This document shows positions 1-6,158 of a stretch of DNA of 10,148 nt, piece after piece. Location: assembly GCA_002729755.1 (NCBI GenBank), contig PBYT01000012.1, forward strand, positions 1 through 10,148, in the 5' to 3' direction. The notes beneath the pieces were generated by a model. It had not been told where the DNA came from. It made no database searches and saw nothing but the letters and a program-made list of their open reading frames with translations. The position numbers were made by a program, and so were the translations under genes. This stretch comes from Flavobacteriaceae bacterium. GTDB taxonomy: Bacteria; Bacteroidota; Bacteroidia; Flavobacteriales; Flavobacteriaceae. Positions within the stretch are counted from its first letter, which is position 1; every line of letters begins with the position of its first letter.

Positions 1-121
1 GGTTGTTGAAGAAGAACCATTAGTTGAGGAGGTTGTTGAAGAAGAACCATTAGTTGAGGAGGTTGTTGAAGAAGAACCATTAGTTGAGGAGGTTAAAGAA
101 GAAAAACCAATAGAAGCAGAA
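1..121 (+). repeat. 30-bp tandem repeat, three perfect copies plus one decayed copy
   Basis: Bases 1-30, 31-60 and 61-90 are identical. A fourth copy at 91-121 keeps the first four bases and the decapeptide pattern but has several substitutions. The unit is a multiple of three, so copy-number change keeps the reading frame. The array may continue left of the window. Identity at synonymous positions suggests recent expansion rather than selection on the peptide alone. Confidence 0.93.
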
Positions 122-190
122 GTTAAACCAGAAGGCTTTATGTCTAAAGTTAGAGGGTTTTTTGGAAGGTTTAAAAAGAAAGATGAGTAA
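1..190 (+). CDS. C-terminal tail of an unrecognised acidic repeat protein (5' partial)
   Basis: The reading frame is open from base 2 to the TAA at 188-190, giving 62 residues; the start lies outside the window. The visible part is three identical decapeptides VVEEEPLVEE, a fourth decayed copy VKEEKPIEAE, a linker EVKPEG, and a terminal segment FMSKVRGFFGRFKKKDE. The repeats are strongly acidic and probably disordered. The end is basic with hydrophobic residues at helical spacing (F, V, F, F, F), so it could be an amphipathic helix that binds membrane or a partner; that is inference. The stop lies 9 bp from the 3' end of the convergent tRNA-Leu gene. I do not recognise the family and cannot assign a function from the tail alone. 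The frame is convincing because the repeat stays in phase and the gene ends cleanly. Confidence 0.75.
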   Translation, partial: VVEEEPLVEEVVEEEPLVEEVVEEEPLVEEVKEEKPIEAEVKPEGFMSKVRGFFGRFKKKDE

Positions 191-199
191 TATTAAGAG

Positions 200-282
200 T
201 GCCTACGACTGGATTCGAACCAGCACGTTCAAAGAACACTACCCCCTCAAGGTAGCGTGTATACCAATTTCACCACGTAGGC
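200..282 (-). tRNA. tRNA-Leu (anticodon GAG)
   Basis: Read on the minus strand, the acceptor stem GCCTACG (276-282) pairs with CGTAGGC (201-207), with discriminator A at 200. The anticodon stem CTACC/GGTAG encloses the loop TTGAGGG, with anticodon GAG at 246-248, reading CUC and CUU. A long variable arm (GTTC-TTT-GAAC) marks it as class II, and the T arm contains GGTTCGAATCC. CCA is not encoded, so it must be added after transcription. It is the second gene of a Lys-Leu pair, 29 bp downstream of tRNA-Lys. Confidence 0.97.
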
Positions 283-285
283 TTG

Positions 286-301
286 AAAAGAAATTTCTTT
301 T
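286..301. repeat. 16-bp perfect palindrome between the two tRNA genes
   Basis: AAAAGAAATTTCTTTT reads the same on both strands and sits in the 29-bp spacer between tRNA-Lys and tRNA-Leu. In the precursor transcript it could fold into a weak A/U hairpin between the two tRNAs, possibly affecting processing. It is AT-rich and lacks a GC stem, so it is not a convincing terminator. Confidence 0.5.
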
Positions 302-311
302 GAAATTGTTG

Positions 312-384
312 TAACCTGGCTGGGTCTCGAACCCAGGACCCTCTCCTTAAAAGGGAGATGCTCTACCAACTGAGCTACCAGGTC
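312..384 (-). tRNA. tRNA-Lys (anticodon TTT)
   Basis: On the minus strand the acceptor GACCTGG (378-384) pairs with CCAGGTT (313-319), with a G-U wobble at the first pair and discriminator A at 312. The D arm is of standard form (AGCTCAGTTGGTAGAGC). The anticodon stem TCTCC/GGAGA encloses the loop CTTTTAA, with anticodon TTT at 349-351. The T arm CTGGG-TTCGAGA-CCCAG is complete. CCA is not encoded. It is the first gene of the pair and begins about 7 nt after the transcription start predicted from its upstream promoter. Confidence 0.97.
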
Positions 385-396
385 TAAAAAGAAGGT

Positions 397-426
397 CAAA
401 TATACTATGAAATATTGATTTAACAA
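397..426 (-). promoter_or_regulatory. Promoter of the tRNA-Lys/tRNA-Leu pair
   Basis: On the minus strand, TTG at 426-424 is followed by exactly 19 bases and then TATATTTG at 404-397. This is a full match to the Bacteroidota sigma-A pattern TTG-N19-TAnnTTTG. The predicted transcript start near 391 is a few bases before the tRNA-Lys 5' end at 384. It interlocks with the divergent aroK promoter. Confidence 0.8.
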
Positions 427-449
427 TCATGTTTTTTATTATAAATTTG
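415..449 (+). promoter_or_regulatory. Probable aroK promoter
   Basis: TAAATTTG at 442-449 is a full match to the Bacteroidota -7 element TAnnTTTG. A TTG at 415-417 could be the -33 element, but with a slightly long 24-base spacer. Transcription from here would begin near 453-456. That is downstream of the ATG at 452, so it supports translation from the ATG at 467. Confidence 0.6.
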
Positions 450-466
450 TCATGAAAAAAGTATTT

Positions 467-994
467 ATGAAAAGAACAATTTTTCTTATTGGATATATGG
501 GCTCTGGTAAAAGTGTGATTGGTAAAGAACTGTCTAAAAGAATTTTATATACTTTTTATGATCTTGATTATTTTATTGAAATGAATGAGAAACTATCTAT
601 AAATCAGATATTTGATAAAAAAAAAGAACTCTATTTTAGAGAAATTGAAAAAAAATATCTTATTAAGTTAATAGATAAAGATGAGAATAAAATTATTTCA
701 CTAGGCGGAGGAACACCATGTTATAATAATAATATGGATTTAATATTGAATACTAGAAATTCTGAATCGATATATCTAAAAAGATCTATAGATATATTAG
801 TTGAACGACTTTTTAAAAAATTATCTTCTAGACCTTTAATCTCACATTTAAAAAACAGAAATGAGTTAAAAGAATTTGTTTCGAAACATCTGTTTGAGAG
901 AAATCAATATTATTTAAGATCAAAAAAAATATTAAATACTAATAATTTAGAATTAGATGATGTTGTGGAAGAATTAAAAAAACTTTTAGGTTAG
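467..994 (+). CDS. aroK: Shikimate kinase
   Basis: Cytoplasmic enzyme of the shikimate pathway that phosphorylates shikimate at the 3-OH using ATP, on the way to chorismate and aromatic amino acids. The 175-residue protein has the family's usual length. The Walker A loop GYMGSGKS is at residues 9-16. Asp34 (in DLD) and Arg58 (in FREIE) match the shikimate-binding residues of the family. GGGT at 80-83 is the second shikimate/phosphate loop, Arg122 in SRPLI is the lid arginine, and Arg145 in ERNQYY completes the site. A longer start at 452 is possible. I prefer 467 because MKRTIFLIGYMGSGKS fits family N-termini and because the best promoter would start transcription just after 452. The last 9 bases overlap the end of the convergent phosphoribosyltransferase gene. 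No other aro gene is nearby. Confidence 0.95.
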   Translation: MKRTIFLIGYMGSGKSVIGKELSKRILYTFYDLDYFIEMNEKLSINQIFDKKKELYFREIEKKYLIKLIDKDENKIISLGGGTPCYNNNMDLILNTRNSESIYLKRSIDILVERLFKKLSSRPLISHLKNRNELKEFVSKHLFERNQYYLRSKKILNTNNLELDDVVEELKKLLG

Positions 995-1483
995 AAAAAC
1001 GCCTATATCATTTTCTTTAAATTTAACTTCTATGTGATTATTTAACGATGTTGATAATGATAATCCAATATAGTTAATCTTTATTGGAAATAGTGTGTGG
1101 TCCCTATTAACAAGAACTGCTGTATTTATTTTTTTTGGCTGTAACTGAAGTAATCTGCTTAATACATAAATTAAAGTACTTCCTGTATTAGATACATCAT
1201 CTATTAAAATAATAGATTTATCTTTCATAATAATATTAGAATCCTTTAGTTGAACAGTTTTTAGCGGGTTTCTTTTATCTAATTCAATACTTAAAAATTC
1301 GATATTTATCTTAGAGATAGACTCTAATTCTTGAATTACTTTTTTAGCAATTATTGTACCATTATTTTCAATACCGCAAATTACTATTGTTTTTTCATTA
1401 AAATTTTCCTCATATATCTCATATGAGATTCTTTTAATTTTATCTCCAATTTCATCTTTATTTAAAATCTTATTTTCTTGCAT
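986..1483 (-). CDS. PyrR-like phosphoribosyltransferase family protein
   Basis: A 165-residue type I phosphoribosyltransferase-fold protein. The PRPP-binding signature is IILIDDVSNTGSTL, where the two Asp residues and the TGST loop contact the ribose and 5'-phosphate of PRPP. An N-terminal segment KTIVICGIENNGTIIAKKV matches the loop that binds pyrophosphate in this fold. It resembles PyrR/uracil or hypoxanthine phosphoribosyltransferases, but the substrate base cannot be read from the sequence and an RNA-binding regulatory role is not shown. The frame is open back to 1558. I chose the ATG at 1483 because the homologous part begins there and a -7 element (1499-1492) lies immediately upstream, so a longer start would not be transcribed from it. 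The 3' end overlaps aroK by 9 bp on the opposite strand. Confidence 0.85.
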   Translation of the reverse strand: MQENKILNKDEIGDKIKRISYEIYEENFNEKTIVICGIENNGTIIAKKVIQELESISKINIEFLSIELDKRNPLKTVQLKDSNIIMKDKSIILIDDVSNTGSTLIYVLSRLLQLQPKKINTAVLVNRDHTLFPIKINYIGLSLSTSLNNHIEVKFKENDIGVFLT

Positions 1484-1491
1484 TATAAATT

Positions 1492-1499
1492 CAAATATA
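1492..1499 (-). promoter_or_regulatory. Probable -7 element of the phosphoribosyltransferase gene
   Basis: TATATTTG read on the minus strand is a full match to TAnnTTTG. A -33 element is poor (TTTA near 1523-1520 rather than TTG). Predicted transcription starts about 3-5 bases before the ATG at 1483, giving a very short leader. Confidence 0.55.
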
Positions 1500-1532
1500 A
1501 CTAACTCTTTTAAAAAAAATAAACTAATGTTG

Positions 1533-1540
1533 TATCTTCG
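1533..1540 (+). promoter_or_regulatory. Probable -7 element of the FKBP lipoprotein gene
   Basis: TATCTTCG matches TAnnTTTG at seven of eight positions and sits 10 bases before the ATG at 1551. No clear TTG is found 19 bases upstream; a T-run at 1508-1511 may substitute. It argues against translation from the in-frame ATG at 1527. Confidence 0.45.
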
Positions 1541-1550
1541 TGTTGAATCT

Positions 1551-2438
1551 ATGAACAAATTTTACATTTATTTTTCCTTTATATTTATTCTATTACTTTC
1601 ATGTAATAAGGATGATGATAATAATACTATTGTAATAAGGGATTATTCTGAACAAGTGGTTGATGATGAGCAATCAATTGAGGAATATCTTAAATCTCAT
1701 TTTTATAATTACGAAGATTTTGAAAATTCAAATAGTTTTGAAGTTAATATAAAGGTTAGGATTGACACTATTACAGATGTAACAGCTAACAAAACACCTT
1801 TGTATGATCAAGTTGAAATTAAAACTATAAATGTTTCTAATTCTGAAGGTATAGAAACACCTCATAGATTATACTATATTATTGCGCGTGAAGGGATAGT
1901 TTCAAATCCATCAATTGTTGATTCTGTATATGTGACATATAAAGGAATGTTAACAGATAATCATGTTTTTGATGAAAGGAAATACCCTGTTTGGTTAGAT
2001 TTAGCAAGTTCATTGCAGGGATTTCGAGAAGGTGTCAGTGAATTAAAATCAGGTGAATTTAAACAAAATTCTAATGGAACAATTGAATACTCATCATTTG
2101 GAGTTGGATTGTTTTTTCTCCCTTCAGGAATTGGTTATTTTGAAAACATAACGGCAGATATTCCTGAATATTCCCCCCTTATTTTTACAGTATCGCTAAT
2201 GACTTTAGTTCCTACTGATCACGATAATGATGGGGTATTGTCAATCAATGAAGATATTGATGGTGATGGTAGCCCTTTTTATGATGATACAGATAATGAT
2301 AATCTATGGAATATGTATGATTCAGACGATGATGGTGATGGAACCTTAACAATAAATGAACTAGATAAAAATAATGATCAAATTATAGATGATACTGATA
2401 ATGATGGTATTCCTGACTATTTAGATCCAGACAATTAA
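1551..2438 (+). CDS. FKBP-domain lipoprotein with C-terminal Asp-rich calcium-binding repeats
   Basis: A 295-residue envelope lipoprotein. Residues 1-18 form a lipoprotein signal peptide with lipobox LLSC; Cys18 is the likely lipidated residue and is followed by an Asp-rich stretch. Residues of about 120-220 resemble an FKBP-type peptidyl-prolyl isomerase: VYVTYKGMLTDNHVFDE matches the first beta strands, LQGFREGVSELKSG matches the active-site helix, and SPLIFTVSLMTL matches the last strand. An insertion lies between helix and last strand, and the usual tryptophan in the helix is Phe, so catalytic activity is uncertain. Residues 223-295 are rich in DxDxDG motifs of the EF-hand or thrombospondin type 3 kind (DHDNDG, DIDGDG, DSDDDGDG, DTDNDG), expected to bind calcium. 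The start at 1551 is chosen over 1527 because the signal peptide begins there. Gliding-motility protein GldI is also an FKBP lipoprotein, but I cannot equate this protein with it. It ends 3 bp from the convergent barrel-protein gene. Confidence 0.85.
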   Translation: MNKFYIYFSFIFILLLSCNKDDDNNTIVIRDYSEQVVDDEQSIEEYLKSHFYNYEDFENSNSFEVNIKVRIDTITDVTANKTPLYDQVEIKTINVSNSEGIETPHRLYYIIAREGIVSNPSIVDSVYVTYKGMLTDNHVFDERKYPVWLDLASSLQGFREGVSELKSGEFKQNSNGTIEYSSFGVGLFFLPSGIGYFENITADIPEYSPLIFTVSLMTLVPTDHDNDGVLSINEDIDGDGSPFYDDTDNDNLWNMYDSDDDGDGTLTINELDKNNDQIIDDTDNDGIPDYLDPDN

Positions 2439-2441
2439 TTA

Positions 2442-3107
2442 TTATTTGTTTTTTTTACTAAATATATCGTAAGGTAAATCATAAGATAACAAAATAGAAA
2501 ACCTATTAGTGGTTGAGTCTATATTTCCATTAGGAATATTTAGACCCTGAGCGTTAATAATTTTTAGTTCACCATTATTTAATCCTCTTTCATATCTTAA
2601 ATCAATTCCAAGAGAACGCATTTTTATTCTAGTTCCTAATAAAAGAGATAATTTGTATTTATCTTTTATATCCTCTAAATCAATAATATCACTTGGAGAA
2701 ATAGGAACAGAATCTGTTTTAAGGTTATATTTAAATGAGGGACCTCCAAATATGCTAAGAGGTCCAAGAATATTATAACCAAAAATTATAGGAACTTGAA
2801 TTTCTGAGGATTCAAGTTTATGCTTTAATATATCACCAGATAATAAAGTTGATCCTTGATTTGCTTTAGAGAAAATAAAATTTAATTCAGGCCTAATATA
2901 AAAAGTAATTAGGTCAATTTCTGTATAAACACCAAATTGAAAACCTGTAGCCTTATCTAGATCAAGATCATAGCTACCAATAGTGCTGCTAATATTTTTA
3001 ATAGATCCAAAGGAATCATCACTTAGACCAAAACTTATTCCAAGATTACCTTGAGAATATAATGTTGTATTTAACAATAAAAATAAAATTAGAGTATGTT
3101 TTTTCAT
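2442..3107 (-). CDS. Small outer-membrane beta-barrel protein (PorT-like family)
   Basis: A 221-residue exported protein. An N-terminal signal peptide, MKKHTLILFLLLNTTLYSQ, ends near residue 19. The remainder alternates polar and hydrophobic residues in strand-length blocks (FGVYTEIDLITFYIRPELNFIF, PIIFGYNILGPLSIFGGPSFKYNL, LGIDLRYERGL), and a near-terminal strand RFSILLSYDLPY resembles the C-terminal barrel-insertion signal. This pattern fits the outer-membrane beta-barrel domain found in PorT-like proteins of Bacteroidota, which are generally eight-stranded. Its ATG overlaps the stop codon of the transketolase C-terminal subunit by four bases (ATGA, 3104-3107), so it is probably translated by coupling within the transketolase operon. 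A functional link to transketolase is not evident. Specific function is unknown. Confidence 0.82.
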   Translation of the reverse strand: MKKHTLILFLLLNTTLYSQGNLGISFGLSDDSFGSIKNISSTIGSYDLDLDKATGFQFGVYTEIDLITFYIRPELNFIFSKANQGSTLLSGDILKHKLESSEIQVPIIFGYNILGPLSIFGGPSFKYNLKTDSVPISPSDIIDLEDIKDKYKLSLLLGTRIKMRSLGIDLRYERGLNNGELKIINAQGLNIPNGNIDSTTNRFSILLSYDLPYDIFSKKNK

Positions 3108-4060
3108 GTTTTTCTTGATATTACTTTTTTAACAGCTTCTACTATAGAATTACTATCCAAACGATATTTTTTCATTAATTCTGATGGTGTTCCTGACTCT
3201 CCGAAAGTATCATTTGTAGCAATAAATTCCTGAGGGACAGGGTAGTTAAGAGATAATGTCCTAGAGATACTCTCACCTAATCCGCCAAGAAAGTTATGTT
3301 CTTCAGCAGATACTACAGCACCCGTTTTTTTAGCAGATTTAATTATAATTTCTTCATCCAAAGGTTTAATCGTATGAATGTTTATTATTTCTGATTCTAT
3401 TCCTAATTCCTTAAGTTTTATTGATGCCTCTAATGATTCCCAAACTAAATGTCCAGTAGCTATTATTGTTACATGATTCCCCTCTTCTAATAAAACTCCT
3501 TTGCCAATTTTAAAATCAAAATTTTCAGGAGTAAAGTTTGGAACTTTTGGTCTCCCAAATCTAAGATATACAGGACCGTCATATTCAGCGATAGCAATTG
3601 TAGCTAATTTAGTTTGATTAAAATCACATGTATTTATGACCGTCATGCCAGGTAACATCTTCATTAATCCAATATCTTCAAGTATTTGATGAGTTGCACC
3701 GTCTTCACCTAATGTGATTCCTGCGTGTGATGCACAAATTTTAACATTTTTCGATGAGTAAGCCACTGATTGTCTTATTTGATCATAAACTCTTCCAGTA
3801 GAAAAATTTGCAAAGGTACCAGTGAATGGAATTTTACCCCCAATTGTTAATCCAGCAGCAATACCAATCATATTTGCTTCAGCAACTCCCACTTGAATAA
3901 ATCTATCAGGATTTTCTTTTGCAAAATCATTCATCTTTAAGGAACCTGTTAAATCAGCACATAGAGCAACTATTTTCTTGTTGTTTCTTCCTAATTCACT
4001 TAGACCTTCACCAAACCCAGATCTTGTATCTTTATTTCCCGTGTTAGTATATTCTCTCAT
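3104..4060 (-). CDS. Transketolase, C-terminal (pyrimidine-binding and C-terminal domain) subunit
   Basis: The 318-residue second half of a split transketolase. With the upstream subunit it forms the thiamine-diphosphate enzyme of the non-oxidative pentose phosphate pathway, moving two-carbon ketol units between sugar phosphates. The pyrimidine-binding domain occupies about residues 8-175. Glu61 in VGVAEANMIGIAAGL is the expected glutamate that activates the cofactor aminopyrimidine ring. The stretch ASHAGITLGEDGATHQ matches the family's conserved loop. Residues from about 190 onward form the C-terminal domain (VTIIATGHLVWESLEA, AVVSAEEHN). It begins 2 bp after the stop of the N-terminal subunit and overlaps the barrel-protein start by 4 bp. 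Dehydrogenase E1 and DXS relatives share this fold; the partner subunit makes transketolase the best call. Confidence 0.93.
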   Translation of the reverse strand: MREYTNTGNKDTRSGFGEGLSELGRNNKKIVALCADLTGSLKMNDFAKENPDRFIQVGVAEANMIGIAAGLTIGGKIPFTGTFANFSTGRVYDQIRQSVAYSSKNVKICASHAGITLGEDGATHQILEDIGLMKMLPGMTVINTCDFNQTKLATIAIAEYDGPVYLRFGRPKVPNFTPENFDFKIGKGVLLEEGNHVTIIATGHLVWESLEASIKLKELGIESEIINIHTIKPLDEEIIIKSAKKTGAVVSAEEHNFLGGLGESISRTLSLNYPVPQEFIATNDTFGESGTPSELMKKYRLDSNSIVEAVKKVISRKT

Positions 4061-4062
4061 AA

Positions 4063-4902
4063 TTAATAATCACCTATTGTTTCAGCGTTTTGTGAAAGAG
4101 CAATTTCTAGTTGTTCGTCATTTGGTGCTATACCATGCCACTCATGTGTATGCATCATGAAATCAACACCATTTCCCATTATTGTTTTCATTAATACTGC
4201 TACAGGTTTTCTTTTTCTTGTTGATTCTTTTGCTTTTGTTAATGTTTTAAATATTTCTTCCATGTTATTACCTTCTTCAATCTCAATAACTTCCCATCCA
4301 AACGAGCAAAGTTTATCATTTAAGTTTCCTATATCTAAAACATCAGAAGTTGATCCATCAATTTGCTGACCGTTTAAATCGATTACTGCAATTAAATTAT
4401 CTATTTTATTAGCAGAAGCAAACATAAATGCTTCCCAGTTTTGACCTTCTTGAAGTTCTCCATCACCAGTTAATACGTAAACTAAGGACTTATCGTTATT
4501 TAATTTCTTTGATAAGGCTGCTCCAATGCTAACAGATAGTCCTTGACCAAGAGATCCAGATGAAATTCTAATTCCAGGAAGGTTGTCATGGTTAGTAGGA
4601 TGTCCTTGAAGTCTAGAATTTATTTTACGAAATGTTTTTAATTCATTTAATTCAAAAAAACCGATTCTTGAAAGAATACTATAATATACAGGTGATATAT
4701 GACCATTTGATAATAAAAAAACATCTTCATTAATTCCATCTTTTGAGAAAGGAAGATTAAAATTCAAAATTTTATTAAACATAACAATAAAGAATTCAGT
4801 ACAACCTAACGATCCTCCAGGATGACCAGAATTAACTTGATGAACCATTCTTAAAATATCTCTCCTGACTTGATAAACTAGGTTGTTGAGGTCTTTATCC
4901 AT
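4063..4902 (-). CDS. Transketolase, N-terminal (diphosphate-binding) subunit
   Basis: The 279-residue first half of a split transketolase, holding the diphosphate-binding domain. GHPGGSLG (residues 26-33) includes the active-site His27. LSNGHISP contains His68 and RLQGHPTNHDNLPGI contains His101, both conserved substrate or cofactor histidines. The metal/ThDP motif runs from GDGE (146-149) to Asn177 in IAVIDLNGQQIDG. Single-chain transketolases are about 650-700 residues; this gene and the next one together give 597, which is normal for the split form seen in many bacteria and archaea. It is first in a three-gene operon and has a good promoter 18-47 bases upstream. The antisense frames that open within it are shadows. 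Confidence 0.94.
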   Translation of the reverse strand: MDKDLNNLVYQVRRDILRMVHQVNSGHPGGSLGCTEFFIVMFNKILNFNLPFSKDGINEDVFLLSNGHISPVYYSILSRIGFFELNELKTFRKINSRLQGHPTNHDNLPGIRISSGSLGQGLSVSIGAALSKKLNNDKSLVYVLTGDGELQEGQNWEAFMFASANKIDNLIAVIDLNGQQIDGSTSDVLDIGNLNDKLCSFGWEVIEIEEGNNMEEIFKTLTKAKESTRKRKPVAVLMKTIMGNGVDFMMHTHEWHGIAPNDEQLEIALSQNAETIGDY

Positions 4903-4919
4903 TTATTATTATATAAGGA

Positions 4920-4949
4920 TAAATGTAATATTAAACTTATCATAATCAA
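4920..4949 (-). promoter_or_regulatory. Promoter of the split-transketolase operon
   Basis: On the minus strand TTG (4949-4947, within TTTG) is followed by exactly 19 bases and TACATTTA (4927-4920), a seven-of-eight match to TAnnTTTG. The predicted transcript start near 4914 leaves a leader of about 12 bases before the ATG at 4902. Confidence 0.7.
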
Positions 4950-4971
4950 AGTTGAATATCTTCTTTTTATC

Positions 4972-4984
4972 ATCAATTATTGAT
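4972..4984. repeat. 13-bp inverted repeat midway between two divergent promoters
   Basis: ATCAAT-T-ATTGAT is a perfect inverted repeat with a one-base centre. It lies between the transketolase promoter (4920-4949) and the permease promoter (5003-5032), where a dimeric regulator could act on both. The region is AT-rich, so chance is a real alternative. Confidence 0.35.
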
Positions 4985-5002
4985 TATTAATTAACAAACT
5001 TA

Positions 5003-5032
5003 TTGTCTTGATTAATTGTTTACTTATTTTTG
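5003..5032 (+). promoter_or_regulatory. Promoter of the LptF/LptG permease gene
   Basis: TTG at 5003-5005, a 19-base spacer, and TATTTTTG at 5025-5032 together match the phylum consensus exactly. Transcription would start at about 5037-5039, on or beside the ATG at 5038, giving a leaderless or nearly leaderless message. Confidence 0.75.
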
Positions 5033-5037
5033 AACAA

Positions 5038-6111
5038 ATGAAGATCTTAGACTTATATATAATTAAAAAATATATCGCCACTTTCTTTATGATGCTTGGT
5101 CTATTTATTCCTATTGGAATAATGGTTGATATAGCAGAGAAAATTGACAAGTATAGAGAAAATGAAGTGCCTACTGAAAAAATTATTGATTACTATATAG
5201 ATTTTATTTGGTATTTTGGAAATCAACTTTATCCTGTATTTATTTTTTTAGCTGTAATATGGTTTACATCAAGGATTGCAAATAACACTGAAATTACAGC
5301 TATGTTGTCATCAGGATTATCTTACAATAGATTTATAAGACCTTATTTAATTTCAGCTTCTTTAATAATGTTGTTTACTTTTTTTTCTGGAATGTATATA
5401 GTTCCTAAATCTAATCTTAGGTTCAATGAGTTTATTTCAACATATGTAAAAAACAAAGATGAAAGACAAATAAATAGATTGTTTAAGCAAATAAATAATA
5501 ATGAATATGTATATGTTAGTAGTTATGACCCTTCAAGAAAAAGAGGAGCAAATTTTACACTTGAGCATTTTAAGGGGGTTAAGATGGAACACAAAATATC
5601 GTCTACTACTATAAGATGGCGTGAGGAAGATAGTGTTTTTAGACTTATGAACTATAGAATAAGAACCTTTAAAGATGATTTGGAAATATTAGAAAAAATG
5701 AATTATAAGGACACAATACTGGATTTTAATATTAATGATCTAGCACCTGTAAACTATGTTGCGGAGACATTAAATTATTCTCAATTAAATAAATTAATTA
5801 GATATGAAAAAAGTAGTGGGTCTACACTGATTAATTCACATTTACTTGTAAGGCATAAACGTTATACACTTCCTTTATCTTGCTTTGTTCTATCAATAAT
5901 AGGTGTTTCAGTTTCTTCATTTAAACAAAGAGGAGGTATGGGATTAAATTTAGCTATAGGAGTTTCCCTTGGATTTTTCTTTATTTTCTTAGATAAAATA
6001 TTAGGAGTATTAGTTGTAAAATCAAACTTTTCTCCTGGAATAGCTGCGTGGGGAGTAATTTTTATTTTTTCTTTAATTGCATTTTTTTTATTGAAAAAAG
6101 CTATGAAATAA
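5038..6111 (+). CDS. LptF/LptG family permease (lipopolysaccharide export)
   Basis: A 357-residue inner-membrane protein of the YjgP/YjgQ family. LptF and LptG form the membrane part of the LptB2FG transporter, which extracts lipopolysaccharide from the inner membrane and passes it to LptC/LptA. The family layout is visible: an N-terminal MKILDLYIIKKY, membrane segments at about 13-33, 58-80 and 100-122, a soluble periplasmic domain (about 130-265), then membrane segments near 272-292, 300-322 and 334-353. TEITAMLSSGLSYNRF (about 84-99) is the conserved cytoplasmic coupling segment that contacts LptB. I cannot decide between LptF and LptG. The frame is open from 5008, but the promoter at 5003-5032 overlaps that stretch and the family N-terminus begins at 5038. 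accA follows after 47 bp, probably in the same transcription unit. Confidence 0.9.
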   Translation: MKILDLYIIKKYIATFFMMLGLFIPIGIMVDIAEKIDKYRENEVPTEKIIDYYIDFIWYFGNQLYPVFIFLAVIWFTSRIANNTEITAMLSSGLSYNRFIRPYLISASLIMLFTFFSGMYIVPKSNLRFNEFISTYVKNKDERQINRLFKQINNNEYVYVSSYDPSRKRGANFTLEHFKGVKMEHKISSTTIRWREEDSVFRLMNYRIRTFKDDLEILEKMNYKDTILDFNINDLAPVNYVAETLNYSQLNKLIRYEKSSGSTLINSHLLVRHKRYTLPLSCFVLSIIGVSVSSFKQRGGMGLNLAIGVSLGFFFIFLDKILGVLVVKSNFSPGIAAWGVIFIFSLIAFFLLKKAMK

Positions 6112-6158
6112 GTTATAATTAATAAATATATTTACATACATAATTTAAAGAAGACATT

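Noticed and set aside
1..90. CRISPR-like or intergenic repeat array
   Set aside because: The 30-bp units are directly abutting without spacers and are in frame in an open coding sequence, so this is a protein tandem repeat.
2439..2441. Bidirectional terminator between the FKBP lipoprotein and barrel-protein genes
   Set aside because: The gap is only 3 bp and the flanking bases do not form a GC stem with T-tracts.
3978..4369. Two short plus-strand open frames opposite the transketolase genes
   Set aside because: They lie antisense to strongly conserved coding sequence, show no recognisable motifs and have no promoter or spacing of their own.
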